Origin: Hordeum vulgare subsp. vulgare
Taxonomy: Eukaryota; Streptophyta; Magnoliopsida; Poales; Poaceae
Direction: 5' to 3'
DNA: 64,000 nucleotides
Assembly (NCBI RefSeq): GCF_904849725.1
Contig: NC_058524.1
Span: 348,871,823 to 348,935,822 of the forward strand
A program made the position numbers and the translations under genes. Positions 22,991 to 35,041 of this stretch are shown here, in pieces (position 1 is the first letter of the stretch; each line of letters opens with the position of its first letter). The notes under the pieces were generated by a model, which did not search any database, had not been told where the DNA came from, and saw only the letters and a program-made list of their open reading frames with translations.

Positions 22991-24540
22991 GAAATGACGA
23001 GATGTGCTTTTATCCCTGTCGAGGCCCTCGAGCCAAAATAAGGATAGGATCACACCTCAGGTGTTCCACCTTGGAGAGTGGCCTCCGGGCGCCGGCAGGA
23101 ACGCGCTTGCAGCTCCCAATGAATGCTTGAGATGACAGCGGGATGGAAAGACCTGCAGCCCACCAATGATGCAGGCTACTCTGCGGGGACCCCGAGAGCT
23201 CCCAGCGGAGGCGGCAACCTTGGATGGGGCCGAGCGGCTGTCTCTTGCGCCGACAGTGCGGCAGTAACCAGGGGGAGGAGAAGAGGCGCAACTTGGCCAT
23301 CCGATGCGCGTCGTAGAGGCCGGCGCAGAGCAAGGGAGCACTTGGCGTGACGACGAGTTGGGGCGCCCCCAGGCCAAGCGCCGCGGGAGCACGCAGCGAG
23401 GCATCGACGTGGCAGCCCCCGAGCAATGAGCTACACGACATGAGGGACGAGTAATGCGCAGGCCGTGAGCAAAAAGGGCGCGCCAAGGGCAGCTTCGTCC
23501 ATGTCGATGCTCATGTTGGAGTCACAGGCGTGAAGACAGCAAGTCCACATACCTGGCGTGTCAAATGTCGGAGCCTAGGAATCTGCGTCCGCGAGCTTCT
23601 CCAAGAACTAGCGTTTGAACTCTTGGGGGCTTTGATTACGACCTACATCACGATGACAAACACATCAAGATGGACAGTGAGAGCACTCCTCCTCACTAGA
23701 GCCGACGGGGACATGCGAGCTACCCAAGTTTAGGCCGTCGGAGGCATAAAACTCTTATCCTGCTTGTGTTTTTCTTTCTTGGAAAGGGGGGAGCTTGAGG
23801 CTCTCGTACACAGGAGTTGAGAGAGAGAATCGGTTGATCCCCTTACACCGGCGCGGTCCTGCCATCTTGTGGTGCCTTTGTCCTCCTCCCCGAAAACATG
23901 AGCGGGAAAGGGTCGCCACAACGCGGAAATCCAAAGGGGGATAAGGATCCAGTCTTATACTGACTAAAGGTGGTCTTCTCGTGATAAAGTACTCTTCGTG
24001 ACGTGATCGTGGGCTCGATGATGACCTCTATATTGTAGCGCTAATCCTTCCTGATGTCCTATCACCTAAATGGTAAGATTTTGCCTCCTGCTTTTACAGA
24101 GGTAGCGGGCGCTGCCTCCTAATGCCCAATCGGGAAATCCTCTCGATCTGTGCCGACTGCAACGACCTCTGTCGTCTTCCTCCCAGAGAACATGTCACCC
24201 TCATGATAGACACAACGCCCCGCAGCTGGAGACCCCCGCCAAGCCTCGCGAGGCGGACCTGCGAGGGGTCCCCGCGAGGCCGTCGGGGGCCTAATGGCCC
24301 CTGCCAGGGCTCGCCCCTCCTGGGGCAGCCCTCTTCGAGCGGCCGAGGCAGGGCCGTCTTACTTGGCGCAGCCCAATGTCGTTCCCAGGGGCAATCAACA
24401 AACGGGCCATGGTACCCCGGATCCCACTGGGCCGACAGTTGCTGCAACCGATTGTATATATAGGGTCACACATGGTCACCATCGATGAGAAATAGTTATT
24501 CTTCACCATTCTCTTATCACATGAGTGCACCATATTTTCA
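22991..24540. other. GC-rich unclassified sequence with promoter-like end
   Basis: About 23,030-23,900 and 24,090-24,450 are GC-rich and open in several frames on both strands, so the ORFs (up to 158 codons on the minus strand, 23486-23010) are probably compositional. Near 24452 the sequence gattgtatatatagggtcac resembles a plant TATA box in an LTR promoter. I could not find a paired LTR or a known family. Confidence 0.4.
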
Positions 24541-26336
24541 CGTCTTGTAATTGTTTTCTACGTTGGATGTGAAAAGAGAAGGTAAAAAAGTGTATGTTGG
24601 TCAAAAATATATTTCACGTGATATAAAATTATGAATGCAAAAATATAGTATAAAATATACATATAAATGTATTTTTTGTGGTTTATGACTCATATGTTAC
24701 TTTTTTATTCCATTTTTGTGTAGAGAATCGATATGAATGTGAGTATTCGTAGATCAAACGTAAATTTTAAACGCGACGACATAAAAAAATCAAGCTCGTA
24801 ATATATATATAGGTACATCTAGGTACCTGAGCACCTTATTCGGATCCAACCCGTTAATGTTTTTTTCGCTTGCAAATAATTAGTAGTACTTTGCAAACTA
24901 TTTTCTTTCCGTTTCTGCCTGAATGTATTAGTACCATCCACATTCACTGATTAGAAATTGGTTTCCAAAAACCATGATGCTACTGATTCTGTCTTAAACA
25001 ATTTTTCCATTATACAATTATACTATTCTCTCGTTAAAAATAGTTTCAGCATTTGTACATGGATACTATCTGCCCAATAATTTATTCTAAATTATAGATA
25101 CCTATAAACGTAGTCTAACAAGTCTTGTACACGCACCAGGATTATTATACCTAATAATAATATACACAAGCTCCGTTACTAACTTCCTATTTTAACACTT
25201 CTACTCACCATACATACCCGATTACCTAATGGAAATATGTACGTATTGCAAGTATATACTTAGCACTTTCATGTGATAATAGTTAGGGGTATTATACCTA
25301 CTGGTAGATGTTGGTAATATACCTAATAATATTATACGCATACTCGAGTTATTATACCTAACAAAGACATAAACATTCCCAGAGTATTATATCTAATAAA
25401 AATATACACAGTTGATATTTTGTACCTAACAATGATATACATAAATCCGGTTACTAAATTCCTATTTTAACTTCTGCTCACCATACATACCCATTTATTG
25501 AATTTAAAAAATATACTTAATGATAAAAAAAACTTTGTATTTTAACTTCTCCTCAACATACGTACTCGGTTACTAACTAGACTCACACTTTACTATATGA
25601 ACGTACTAACAAAAACGTCAACACGAATGTAGTACATCCACGCTTAGAAATCATGACATTAAAGCTTGGTTCTCTCTCCAATTAACATGCATGCATGACC
25701 CTCCATCCGTTTAGGATACCAAATAAATGATAGTTTCAATTATCTTTTCCAAATTAATGCTAATTGATTAACCCATTAATTACTCTTTCCATAACAGAAC
25801 CTTGAGGCAGTAAAATTGTCAGGTAACCAACATACGTGGGTACCCTTCTTTACAACAAAGATATGCATGCATGCATGTTAATTGGAGACACTATGTTTTT
25901 GGCGGTATAAAAATCGACGTGTGAACCGCATCGGATCTAAGAGCGCACTATTTTTTGACGGAAAACCGCACTCCATCCGACGGCCAAGTGCACTGCATGA
26001 TTTATTTTTTCTGACGTGATTTTTCAAGATGTGGAAGTGGACCGTACTTCACATCAAACGTAAGTGAACCGAACAGTGTCGAGAAGTGATACTACGTTGT
26101 TGTTTTTCTTGTCATTTCCATAACATTTTTCTACACTTCACGTTTAAAGTAAGTAAACCGCAAGACTACTAAAAGTGTACTGTTATGACCGTACTGCATC
26201 ACTTTTTGTTGTCTTTCTTCATACTTTGTATTTTTTACACCATAAAGATGACGAGTGATCCATAGAGATGAAGGTAAGTGGACTGCATCACATTGGTTTT
26301 TCACTAGTGATCTACCCAACCACTTGGATCTGCATC
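24541..26336. other. AT-rich sequence with diverged short repeats
   Basis: The block attatacctaataataatatacac ... gttactaacttcctatttta at 25141-25210 recurs in modified form near 25418-25510 and again near 25535-25580. There are gcatgcatgcatg runs near 25866. No ORF of note. Ends at the left edge of the Sirevirus. Confidence 0.5.
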
Positions 26337-27793
26337 TGAAAGCACAATTGCTTCCTAAGGTGGTTTTGGTAATTAATCACGACATATGCATGATAGGACT
26401 AATGAATTTATCCAAGTACATTTCAGAAAAATTCAAAATGCTTTGCCTATAGGATTATGTGGAGATGTCCCTTTGATGCAAGGAAGGAATAGGATTGGCT
26501 AAAGCTAAAGACAATACAATTAAAAGGGGACGAGGTATTATGATGAATTGGTTGTTCAAGTGCTTAGAGATTGCCACCAAAACTAATCAGCCACTCCTCC
26601 ACAAAATATATCTGTCCCAAGCCAAATATCGAAAATTGGTTCCACAAACATTTCTCACTGAGCCATACCGATTTTACACTTAGATAGATCCTATGCCAAT
26701 CCCACCACCTCGGTACAACCAACATTCCTATCGGTGCCACCAAGTTTGCGTGACCAACTTTCGGTTAAGCTAATTTCAAGTTTCGGAAATTCCGAGTTTG
26801 AAGTCGGTCTCACCGAGTTTAGAAATCCAATCTAGGTCATTGTATGTGTACCACCGAGATTCATATATCGGTATCACCGAGAATTCAAAGTTGCCACATT
26901 TAGTGCATTCGGTACAACTCAGATTAACATTTCGGTTTCACCGAGTTTGCCAATAATGGTGTAACGGTTGGATTTTGGGAGATGTCTATGTATACCCCTC
27001 CACCTACCTCTCATTCGTAGAGGAAGCACTTAGAACACACTTACACTTGCGAGATCCATTTTTCTGAGAAAGAGCCACCTACTCATGTGTTGAGATCAAG
27101 AGATTCCATTCCTACCATTTGAACCTTGATTTCTAGCCTCTCCAAGTTTCTTTCCGAAGGATCAATCTCTACTACCCCTGCCAAATCTGAGAGAGAATGA
27201 TTGAGTGTTTAGGAGACTATCTTTACAAGCACAAGAGCAAGGAGTTCATCGTTCTACCACATCTATTACCTTTTTGACTGTGGTGCCTCCTAGATTGGTT
27301 AGGTGCCGCTTGGGAGCCTCCTACTTCGTGTTGTGGCGTTGAACCAAGATGTTTGTAAGGGCAAAAATATCGCCTACTTCGTGAAGATCTACCGTGAGTG
27401 AGGCTAGTCCTATGAGATGGAAGCCGTGGTGCAATAGACAAGGTTGCTTCTTTGTGGTTCCCTTGTGGGTGGAGCCCTCCATGGACTCTCGCTGCCGTTA
27501 CCCTCCATGGGTTGAAGTCTCCTTTAACATGGACATATGATAACACCAACTATCGAAACCATGCTAAAAATCTCCGTCTCAACCTTTGTGTTTGATCTCC
27601 CTACCTTATCCTCTATTTACACTTGCATGTTTTACTTTCCGCTGCAATACTCTTAGATATGCATGTGTAGGGTGTACTTGACTAGTCATAGTTGCGAAAA
27701 CTGGCATACACTAAAATTGGGAAAAGGCTAAGTTTTTATCTTGTCAAGTAGTCTAATCACCCCCCCCCCTCTGGACATACTTTCAATCCTACA
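26337..27793 (+). repeat. Left (5') LTR of the Sirevirus element, uninterrupted
   Basis: 1,457 bp beginning tgaaagca and ending atcctaca. It contains repeated near-palindromes such as tcggtgccacc and tcggtttcaccgag between about 26720 and 26950. A tatgtatacccc stretch near 26985 may be the TATA region. It is the reference copy that defines every insertion edge in the right LTR. Confidence 0.9.
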
Positions 27794-27795
27794 AG

Positions 27796-27807
27796 TGGTA
27801 TCCGACC
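27796..27807 (+). promoter_or_regulatory. Primer binding site, tRNA-iMet type
   Basis: tggtatccgacc, two bases after the left LTR, matches the plant Copia consensus TGGTATCAGAGC at 10 of 12 positions. It supports the LTR border at 27793. Confidence 0.75.
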
Positions 27808-27846
27808 TTTGGTCTCCATTACATTAGTTTCACAACCTAGGAGAGT

Positions 27847-30005
27847 ATGGCGTCTAGTGAAGGAAATTATCACCGTAGAGGTCCATATTTCGATGGCACT
27901 AATTTTGATAGTTGGAGCATAAAATGAAAATGCATTCTTGGTCATAATCCTACCGTTTGGGATGTTGTTCGTGTTGGTGTGCAAGGTGATTTCTTCGGAG
28001 AAGGAAAAGAACCGGATTGTGATGCTATAGCAGAAGAATTGAAGATGCTACAATTTAATGCTCAACCCTGTGACATTCTGTTCAACTGCTTGTGTCCTGA
28101 AGAATTCAACAAAATTAGTCTCCTTGAGAATGCAAAGGAAATTTGGGATACTTTGATTGATATGCACGAAGGTACCGATTCTTTCAGAGAATCTAAGTTG
28201 GATGTGCTTCAAAGTAAGCTTGACAAGCTCAAGATGAAGTGTGGTTAAGGAACCGCTGAGATGTATTGTAGGCTAGCTCTCATCACAAATGAGATTGCCG
28301 GCTTAGGATGCGAACATATGACCAACAAATCCATCGTCAAGAAGATACTTAGAGCTTTGGATGGAAGATACGACACCATGAGCACATTAATTCAAATGAT
28401 GCCCAACTACAAAGATCTCAAGCCTACTAAAGTCATTGGAAGGATTGTTGCTAATGAAATGTCTCTCAAATACAAAGATGAGTTGCACAACAAGTCAAGC
28501 GGTGCTTACAAAACTTCAGTCGATGCTCCCGATACTTCAAGTGACAACCTTGTTACCAATGAAGAGCTCAACCTCATTGTTAGAAAGTTCTACAAGAGCA
28601 GAGGCAAAGAGAGAAGTTCAAGCTCAAGATATGATGAGAAGCGTTCATCTAGTCATGACCAAAACTGCTACAACAGTGGAAAGCCCGGATATTGTTCTAA
28701 TCAGTGCTCAGCTCCCCACAAACGAAGAGAAGAGTCACCCAGAAGACGAAGCTCAAGAGACGAGTCACCTCGAAGAGAGAGAAGGAGTACAGAAGATCAT
28801 TATGAACGAAGACACTCCCAGAGAGGCAAAAATCGGAGAAGAAGGACAAGTACACCAAGAGTAGTTCAAGAAGAAGGAATCAAGCCCACGTTAGTGAATG
28901 GGTTTCCGGCTCCGAGTCTGACAACCAATCCGAGAGAACCTATCACTCCATCTCTGACTACAGTCAATATGAAGGTGTTGCCAGCATTGCACTTGTTTCC
29001 TCCAACTCCTACGACTTATTTGACTCACCAAATGAAGGGAGTGGAAACTGCTTCATGGCAAAAGTCCCCAAGGTATGAGACCCCGAGTATTTTGACTTTG
29101 ATAGTAATCAGGATAACTTGTTAGGAGAAGATGACTTGCTCCTTGATAAGACTAGTGATAATATTCAAAATGAACTTGATAATTTTCATGCTAGTCAAGA
29201 GAAATCAAATGATGATCATAAGAGAGAGATTGAATGACTAACTAAAGAATTAAACACTCTTAAGTTAGCTCATGAAACTACTCTAGAAGGTCATAGAGAG
29301 CTTCCAAGAACTCATGAGAAGCTACGCTTCGAGAAGTTAAATTTAGAGCAAGAACATGAGTTCCTAAAAGCAATCAATGATGATCTTTCAAAGAAGAGTA
29401 CCTCTTATCTAGACAAACGATTACTCTTGTCTACTTTTGTTCCACAAGTTAAACCTAAGAACCCTAGTAACAAACGGAAGAAAGTTTCTTCCTGTAGTAA
29501 CAACAATGCTAAAGCTAAATCAAATGATGTTGTTGCTAGTAGCTCTCTTGATTCCACTAATGATTCTCTTAGCCAAGTTACACTTGAGAAATGAAATGAT
29601 TCATTGAAAGGGATTATAGAGAGAGGTGACTTCAAGTGTCTTTCTAGAAGTAAGCAATTTGAGGAAATTGTGCGCAAGCAAGGATGACATCGGAAGAAGC
29701 AAGGTGTTGGATACTTCAACGTCAATGGAGATGTTTGGGAAGAAGGTCCATATCCCATTCCCAATTTTGTTCCTCAAGAGGAGAAGTATGATCCTACTCC
29801 TCCCAAGGGAACAAGCTCATAAGATGGCCTTCTACCACAAGACCACAAGGTCAAGGGAAATCTTTAGCAGGACATTGATTCATTTCAAGAACCCCAAGCC
29901 AAGGTTGAGTGGGTTTCCAAGGACACTTCTAGCACCACCTCAGCTAGTGCTACCACAACTCCAAGGATCCCCATCAAGGTGATGTGGGTCCCCAAGAGGA
30001 ATAAC
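27847..30005 (+). pseudogene. gag: Sirevirus gag with degenerate zinc knuckle and coiled coil
   Basis: ATG at 27847 (MASSEGNYHRRGPYFDGTNF), the usual start of Copia gag (UBN2 / retrotran_gag_2 family). Stops occur near codon 27 and at 28246-28248; the same protein then continues through 28261-28860, including LRALDGRYDTM and a basic Arg/Ser region. The zinc knuckle CYNSGKPGYCSNQC should be C-X2-C-X4-H-X4-C but has Ser for the second Cys and Tyr for His, so RNA binding is likely lost. Downstream, other frames carry a long Glu/Lys/Leu coiled coil (about 29150-29400) and end with IPIKVMWVPKRNN near 30008. In intact elements pol follows in the same region; here it is missing. Confidence 0.8.
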
Positions 30006-30008
30006 TAG

Positions 30009-31740
30009 AAAGTTTTTGAGGGGTGACACCACGAATAAAATTCACTCTTATTAATTTTGGCAAGAACTACATGCAATCAACCTCAACCATATGCATTAGT
30101 TCAAGGAGTCACACATTCCCTCAAAGGTGAGCAAGGGACAAGGGAATTAAAGCATCTTTGGACATCACCTACCATGTATTTCACTCCATGTCCATAGGTA
30201 TCTTTTTGTTTGTTCCCTTTTCTTTGGTACTAACCCATGTAGGTGAGAAGAGTAAGAAACAACAAGGATTGCTCCCAACTCAAGATGAACTTCATCAACA
30301 ATGAGCATCCACCACTAATTCACCTACTTGAAGTCTTCTATGTCAAAACCCAATGTTAGTTGATCCCTCTTAGGGGGGATGTCACATCTAGGGGGAGCTT
30401 TACTCTAGGTCTTGAGTACAAGCATCTCCTAAATGATGTGAACACATTAATGAATTATGTAAAAGTGGTAACCCAACTTGTTCTTAATCGATGAGTATGA
30501 CCTATGATCAAGTATTCTTACTTGACTCCTAAGTCAATATACTCATATATGGATGACTTCGTCATTGCCAAAGTGCTTGATAGATGCTAGGATGTTTGTG
30601 CATGTTCATCGTGGTTTCATTTGACATCTTATTGTGTGAGCATGTTGGTCTACATATCTTTTCTCATTCCAGGATATCCAATGGTTGTTAATTATGTTTT
30701 GATTTATCTTTTGCCAATTGGATGGTCAAGAATGCCTAGGACCCTTCTCTAGATATCTATGCTTTCTCGTCTCAATCTCTATTCATGCTACATCACAAAA
30801 CTTGAACAAGCACTTCTCGATCCCTTTTTGTGAGGAGCACTCGGAGTTCCGTGTCGAAAAGGGCCTCCTTCCAAAACCTCTTTGTGAGTCTCGGTGTAAC
30901 CAACCCAAAATTCTCGGTTCCACAGATTCTCAAAGTTGATCTAGGTTTTCATCTCGGTGCCACCAATACCATAATCTCGGCTTCACCGAGTTTCCCTGTC
31001 AACACACATCAGTGGAACTCGGTGGCACCGAAATTTTAGTATCGGTGACACTGACAGTGAGGGCTATTTATGCGTGAGGAAGCAACGCTTTGAAATTCTA
31101 TCTTCAAACGTCAAGTTCCCAACCCCAAACTGTCGCACCAGGACCCATTGGTCGTCGCCCTAGCATCCTCGTGCGCCTTTGCCATTGGGATTCGCTACCG
31201 CCCATGGAATCTTTGTCATCAAAGTTGCCTAGCAGATTCATCATCGAGCTAGGGTATAAATCCGACCCCTTATGCGCTCCTCTATCTGATCCATTTGCAT
31301 TAGGTCACTTCCATCTTAAATCCACAGTATGAAACTCTTCTACGCCACTAGAAAATTCCATAGAATAGAGAACAAAGAAATTTTGGATCTAATCTCCCGC
31401 TACATGCATCTCGGTGATACCGGGTTGATAAAATCAGTTCCACCGATTTAGTTTTTAGCGTTACTGAGAACCTCTTCAGTGAGACCGAGTAGTTCCTTTC
31501 GGTTACACTGAAAGGGCTTCCCAAGTCTTTGTTGATGCAAGTGGTTGGTCTCAGTGACTTTGAAAATTTTAACCCGGTGCTACCGAAATACATTAGTAGT
31601 AGGTCATACCCAAAGTTTCTAAGTTCAAATTTTCAAAAATTTTGCAATTTTGTGATGGTTATCTTTTCTAGCTCTTCCATATCTTTTCATAGGGTCAGCC
31701 AGTGTGTCAACTTGTGTGATTGGTTTGCAAGATGTGAGGT
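30009..31740 (+). other. Sirevirus internal spacer with LTR-like palindromic motifs
   Basis: No pol domain was found. From about 30880 to 31590 the sequence is rich in ctcggtgccacc, ctcggcttcaccgag, cggtggcaccgaa and similar motifs that otherwise characterise this element's LTRs. A gggctatttatgcg stretch near 31062 resembles a TATA region. This may be a second promoter block serving ORF3 or a remnant of an inserted LTR. Confidence 0.55.
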
Positions 31741-31745
31741 TCCGA

Positions 31746-33810
31746 TGATAGCCAGAACAATTTCAGTGAGCCCCGTGCTGAGTCTTGGCACTAGTCCTGA
31801 GAGTACCCCTTCTGATCCAAGCACCCCTAAATCCAATAGCTTGTCCAAGGCTGCCACAAGGACCACGAGGAACCTGAATTCTGATGAAGAAGATTCAGAT
31901 GTTGTTCCTGTAGAGTTTTCTCCCCAGAAGGAGAAACAGAATTGTGTTGTCAGGGAAATTGCCAAGAAGGAGTACTCTAAGCCTTTTGACATGAGAGCTA
32001 CATAATCTGCAAGGCAAGGGATGCCACTTACCCTTGAGAGACCTCCCAAGAAGCGAGGTGTGAAGAGAGTTAGGAAGTGAACTATTCATGTCATTGGTAG
32101 ACAAACTTCCATGTATGAAGACCCAGCAGAAACTGCTGCTGTTGAGGAAATGGAAGAGGAAGTACCAATTAAGGGCCCTCCTCCAGAAAAGAAGAAGAAG
32201 CTTATGGCCGATGTTATCAAGCCTTCTGCTCCAAAGACTTCAAGACGAAAGATGCTTATAGCTCCCAAGAGGACTACAAAGGACATATACCTGCAGCTGC
32301 TAAAGACAAAGGCACTGCTTACAGAGCCTTTGTTGCAGAGGAAGATGGTGGGAATGCTCCTATTCTCATGAAGTTAAGACCTCATTTGCCACTTCACAAT
32401 GAGGCTCATCCAATAGTTGAAGATATGAAGAAGAGAAGAGATGCATGTTTGAGAAAGTGGAGAGCTATTGATCCCTATGCTATGAGTAGAAGAACTGCAG
32501 TTCATCCCAGGTTTCATACAAGGGAACATCAAGACTTCTATCAGACAGATCTTTATGACAAATGTCCAGCAGTTAGGGACATGAGATATGTCGACTGGAA
32601 TTATATCAAAGCCATTGAAGATTTCTTTCCTCATGTGAGAGAGAACTTCAATCTTGTTGACATTGAAGAGTTTATTGGCACAGATATGACTGCTTGGAAT
32701 GAGGAAATGATTATGCAATTCTATTCAACGTTTCATTTCTATTCAGATGGCGCAATTTTCTGGATGACTCATGGCCATAGATATGAATCCACAATTGAAG
32801 AATGGGCTAGTCTCATTGGTGCTCCAAAGTCACGAGCACGGGACTTGGATGTGTTTTCATAACCTAAGAAGAATTATAACTGGCCAATATGTACAAGCCA
32901 GTGCCGAGTGACTACCTGCCATCTCACAAGCTTGGTTCTAAATATTTCTTGCAAGCTGGAATAACCACTACCAACACTATCTTGAGGCATACCCTGATGC
33001 CCAAATCAGGTGATGATAAAATGATTAGGCGCTATTTGACCAATATGTTGCTTCATTTAGACACCACACTCGCTTCAAAGCCATGAATTTGATTGCTGAG
33101 ACTATCAGGAGAACTTCTGTAGATCAGAAGATATCTTGTGAATATGCACCATACATTCAGATGCTCATCAATGCCAAGATTGGCAAGCATGCATATCAGC
33201 TTGATCATCTTCATTTTTGAGTTCACACAGAGTTCGAGGCTAATGAAGTTGTGATGGATGACACTCATCCAAGCTTAGCTACAACTAGAGAGATTGCAGA
33301 GGCATCAGCTGTAGAGGCTGCTAAGAATGCTCCAGCTCCACCACCCCAACTAAAAACCAGAGATGAACAAATGTCGTTCTTGGTCAGCACCTTCCGAGGG
33401 ATGGAGAAGAATATTTCTGAGATTCTGCTAAACCACAAGAGCCTAGAGAGGATCGTGGAAACAAAATTCCATGACCTGGATGTGAAGGTTACGGAGTTGA
33501 CCACCATAGTTAATCAACTTTAGCATGAAGTTGACTCAGTGTAGATTCCACGCTCACATGATGATGATTCATCTCTTCATACTACCACAAGGTTCTCGAC
33601 TGAGACCAGGTCAGCAGCTCTGCGAGTACCAGAAGATAGATTGTCTTCATCAGCTCAAGCTTTAGCTTCTGCTACACCACCTCCAGTGTCTACACATTCA
33701 GCTCCTGCTCTAGCGACATCAGCCGAAGCCTTCATCGATGCTCTCTTGTCTACTCCAACATCTGGTACTGGAGGAGATCATGCCCAGAGAGACGCTTATA
33801 TTATACCTTT
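31746..33810 (+). pseudogene. Third (envelope-like) ORF of the Sirevirus element, broken
   Basis: A coding region between gag and the 3' LTR. In order: a charged linker rich in Ser, Glu and Lys (31746-32280); a globular part at 32350-32862 with RDMRYVDWNYIKAIEDFFP and FWMTHGHRYESTIEEWASLIG, which resembles plant transposon proteins and Sirevirus ORF3; then a C-terminal coiled coil at 33390-33520. Breaks are a TAA near 32003, a TGA near 32078, a frameshift near 32280, a TAA at 32860-32862, a frameshift near 32885, another near 33060 and further stops. Whether Sirevirus ORF3 acts as an envelope protein is unproven; I see no clear signal peptide or membrane segment here. Non-functional in this copy. 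Confidence 0.6.
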
Positions 33811-34278
33811 GAACTTTTTGGTACTTGTTTCCAAAGGGGGAGCAGTGTGTAGATCAATAGGGCTTCGAGAGAGGGAGAGCTTTTGACTCTATTTGCTCTC
33901 TTTTGGTTTTCAAAACTTTATTTGGTCTTTTGGATGAATTTATCTGTTTAGATGTGTGTTTGATCATACACTTTGCTTTTTTTATGCTACCACATTATTA
34001 CGTTTGAGCTATCTACATCATGATCATTCACTTGTTTCTTCAGCGATATGTAAATTGCTATTCATTCTTATCATTTATGTGCACCACCAAGTTGTATGTG
34101 ACATGGAAGAGTAACCCATGATCCTAATCGATTGTGCATTTGCATTCAAATGCAAATTGAAAATAATGCAAAAATTTAGGGGGAGCTCTTGCTTTTCCCA
34201 TACTTCACAAAGCGTTGATGCTAATCAGTGCTTACATGTTTTGTCGAAGCTTTGATCTATATTTTGTCATCAAATACT
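33811..34278 (+). other. 3' untranslated region of the Sirevirus element
   Basis: AT-rich sequence between ORF3 and the polypurine tract, without ORFs. It includes a second gggggagc motif near 34160, as often found upstream of Copia 3' LTRs. Confidence 0.5.
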
Positions 34279-34292
34279 AAAAAGGGGGAGAT
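34279..34292 (+). promoter_or_regulatory. Polypurine tract of the Sirevirus element
   Basis: aaaaagggggagat immediately precedes the right LTR start tgaaagca at 34293. It fixes both the LTR edge and the plus orientation. Confidence 0.85.
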
Positions 34293-35041
34293 TGAAAGCA
34301 TAGTTGCTCCCTAAGGTGGTTTTGGTAATTAATCACAACATATGCATCACTGGACTAATAAATTTATCCAAGTACATTTTAGAAAAGTTCAAAGATGCTT
34401 TGGCTATAGGACTGTGTGGAGATGCCCTTTGATGCAAAGAAGGAATAGGATTGGCTAAAGCTTCAAGCAAGAGGACTCTCCATTTTACACTTTGTGAGAA
34501 ATCACATTTGAGTCCATAGGAAAGCCAATACTATTAAAAGGGGATGCGGTATAATGATGAATTGGTTGCTCAAGTGCTTAGAGATAGCCACCAAAAATAC
34601 TAGGCCACTCTTCCACAAAATATATCCGTCCCAAGCCAAATGTGGAAAATCGGTGCCACAAACACTTCTCACTCGGCCATACCGATTTTACACTTAGACA
34701 GATCCTATGCCAATCCCACCACCTCGGTACAACCAACATTCCTATCGGTGCCACCGAGATTGGGTGACCAACTTTCGGTTAAGCTAATTTCAAGTTTTCG
34801 AAATTCCGAGTTTGAAGTCGGTCTCAACGAATTTGGAAATCCAGCCTAGGTCATCGTATCGGTACCACCGGGATTCATAAATCGGTCTCACCGAGAATTC
34901 AAAGTTGCCACATTTAGTGCATTCGGAACCACCGAGATTAACATTTCGGTTTCACCAATTTGCCAATAATGGTGTAATAGTTGGATTTTGGGAGATGCAT
35001 ATATATACCCCTCCACCTACCTCTCCTTCATTGAGGAAGCA

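Noticed and set aside
23010..23486. 158-codon minus-strand ORF in the GC-rich block
   Set aside because: Overlapping frames are equally open, and the protein is Ala/Arg/Ser-rich with no recognisable domain.
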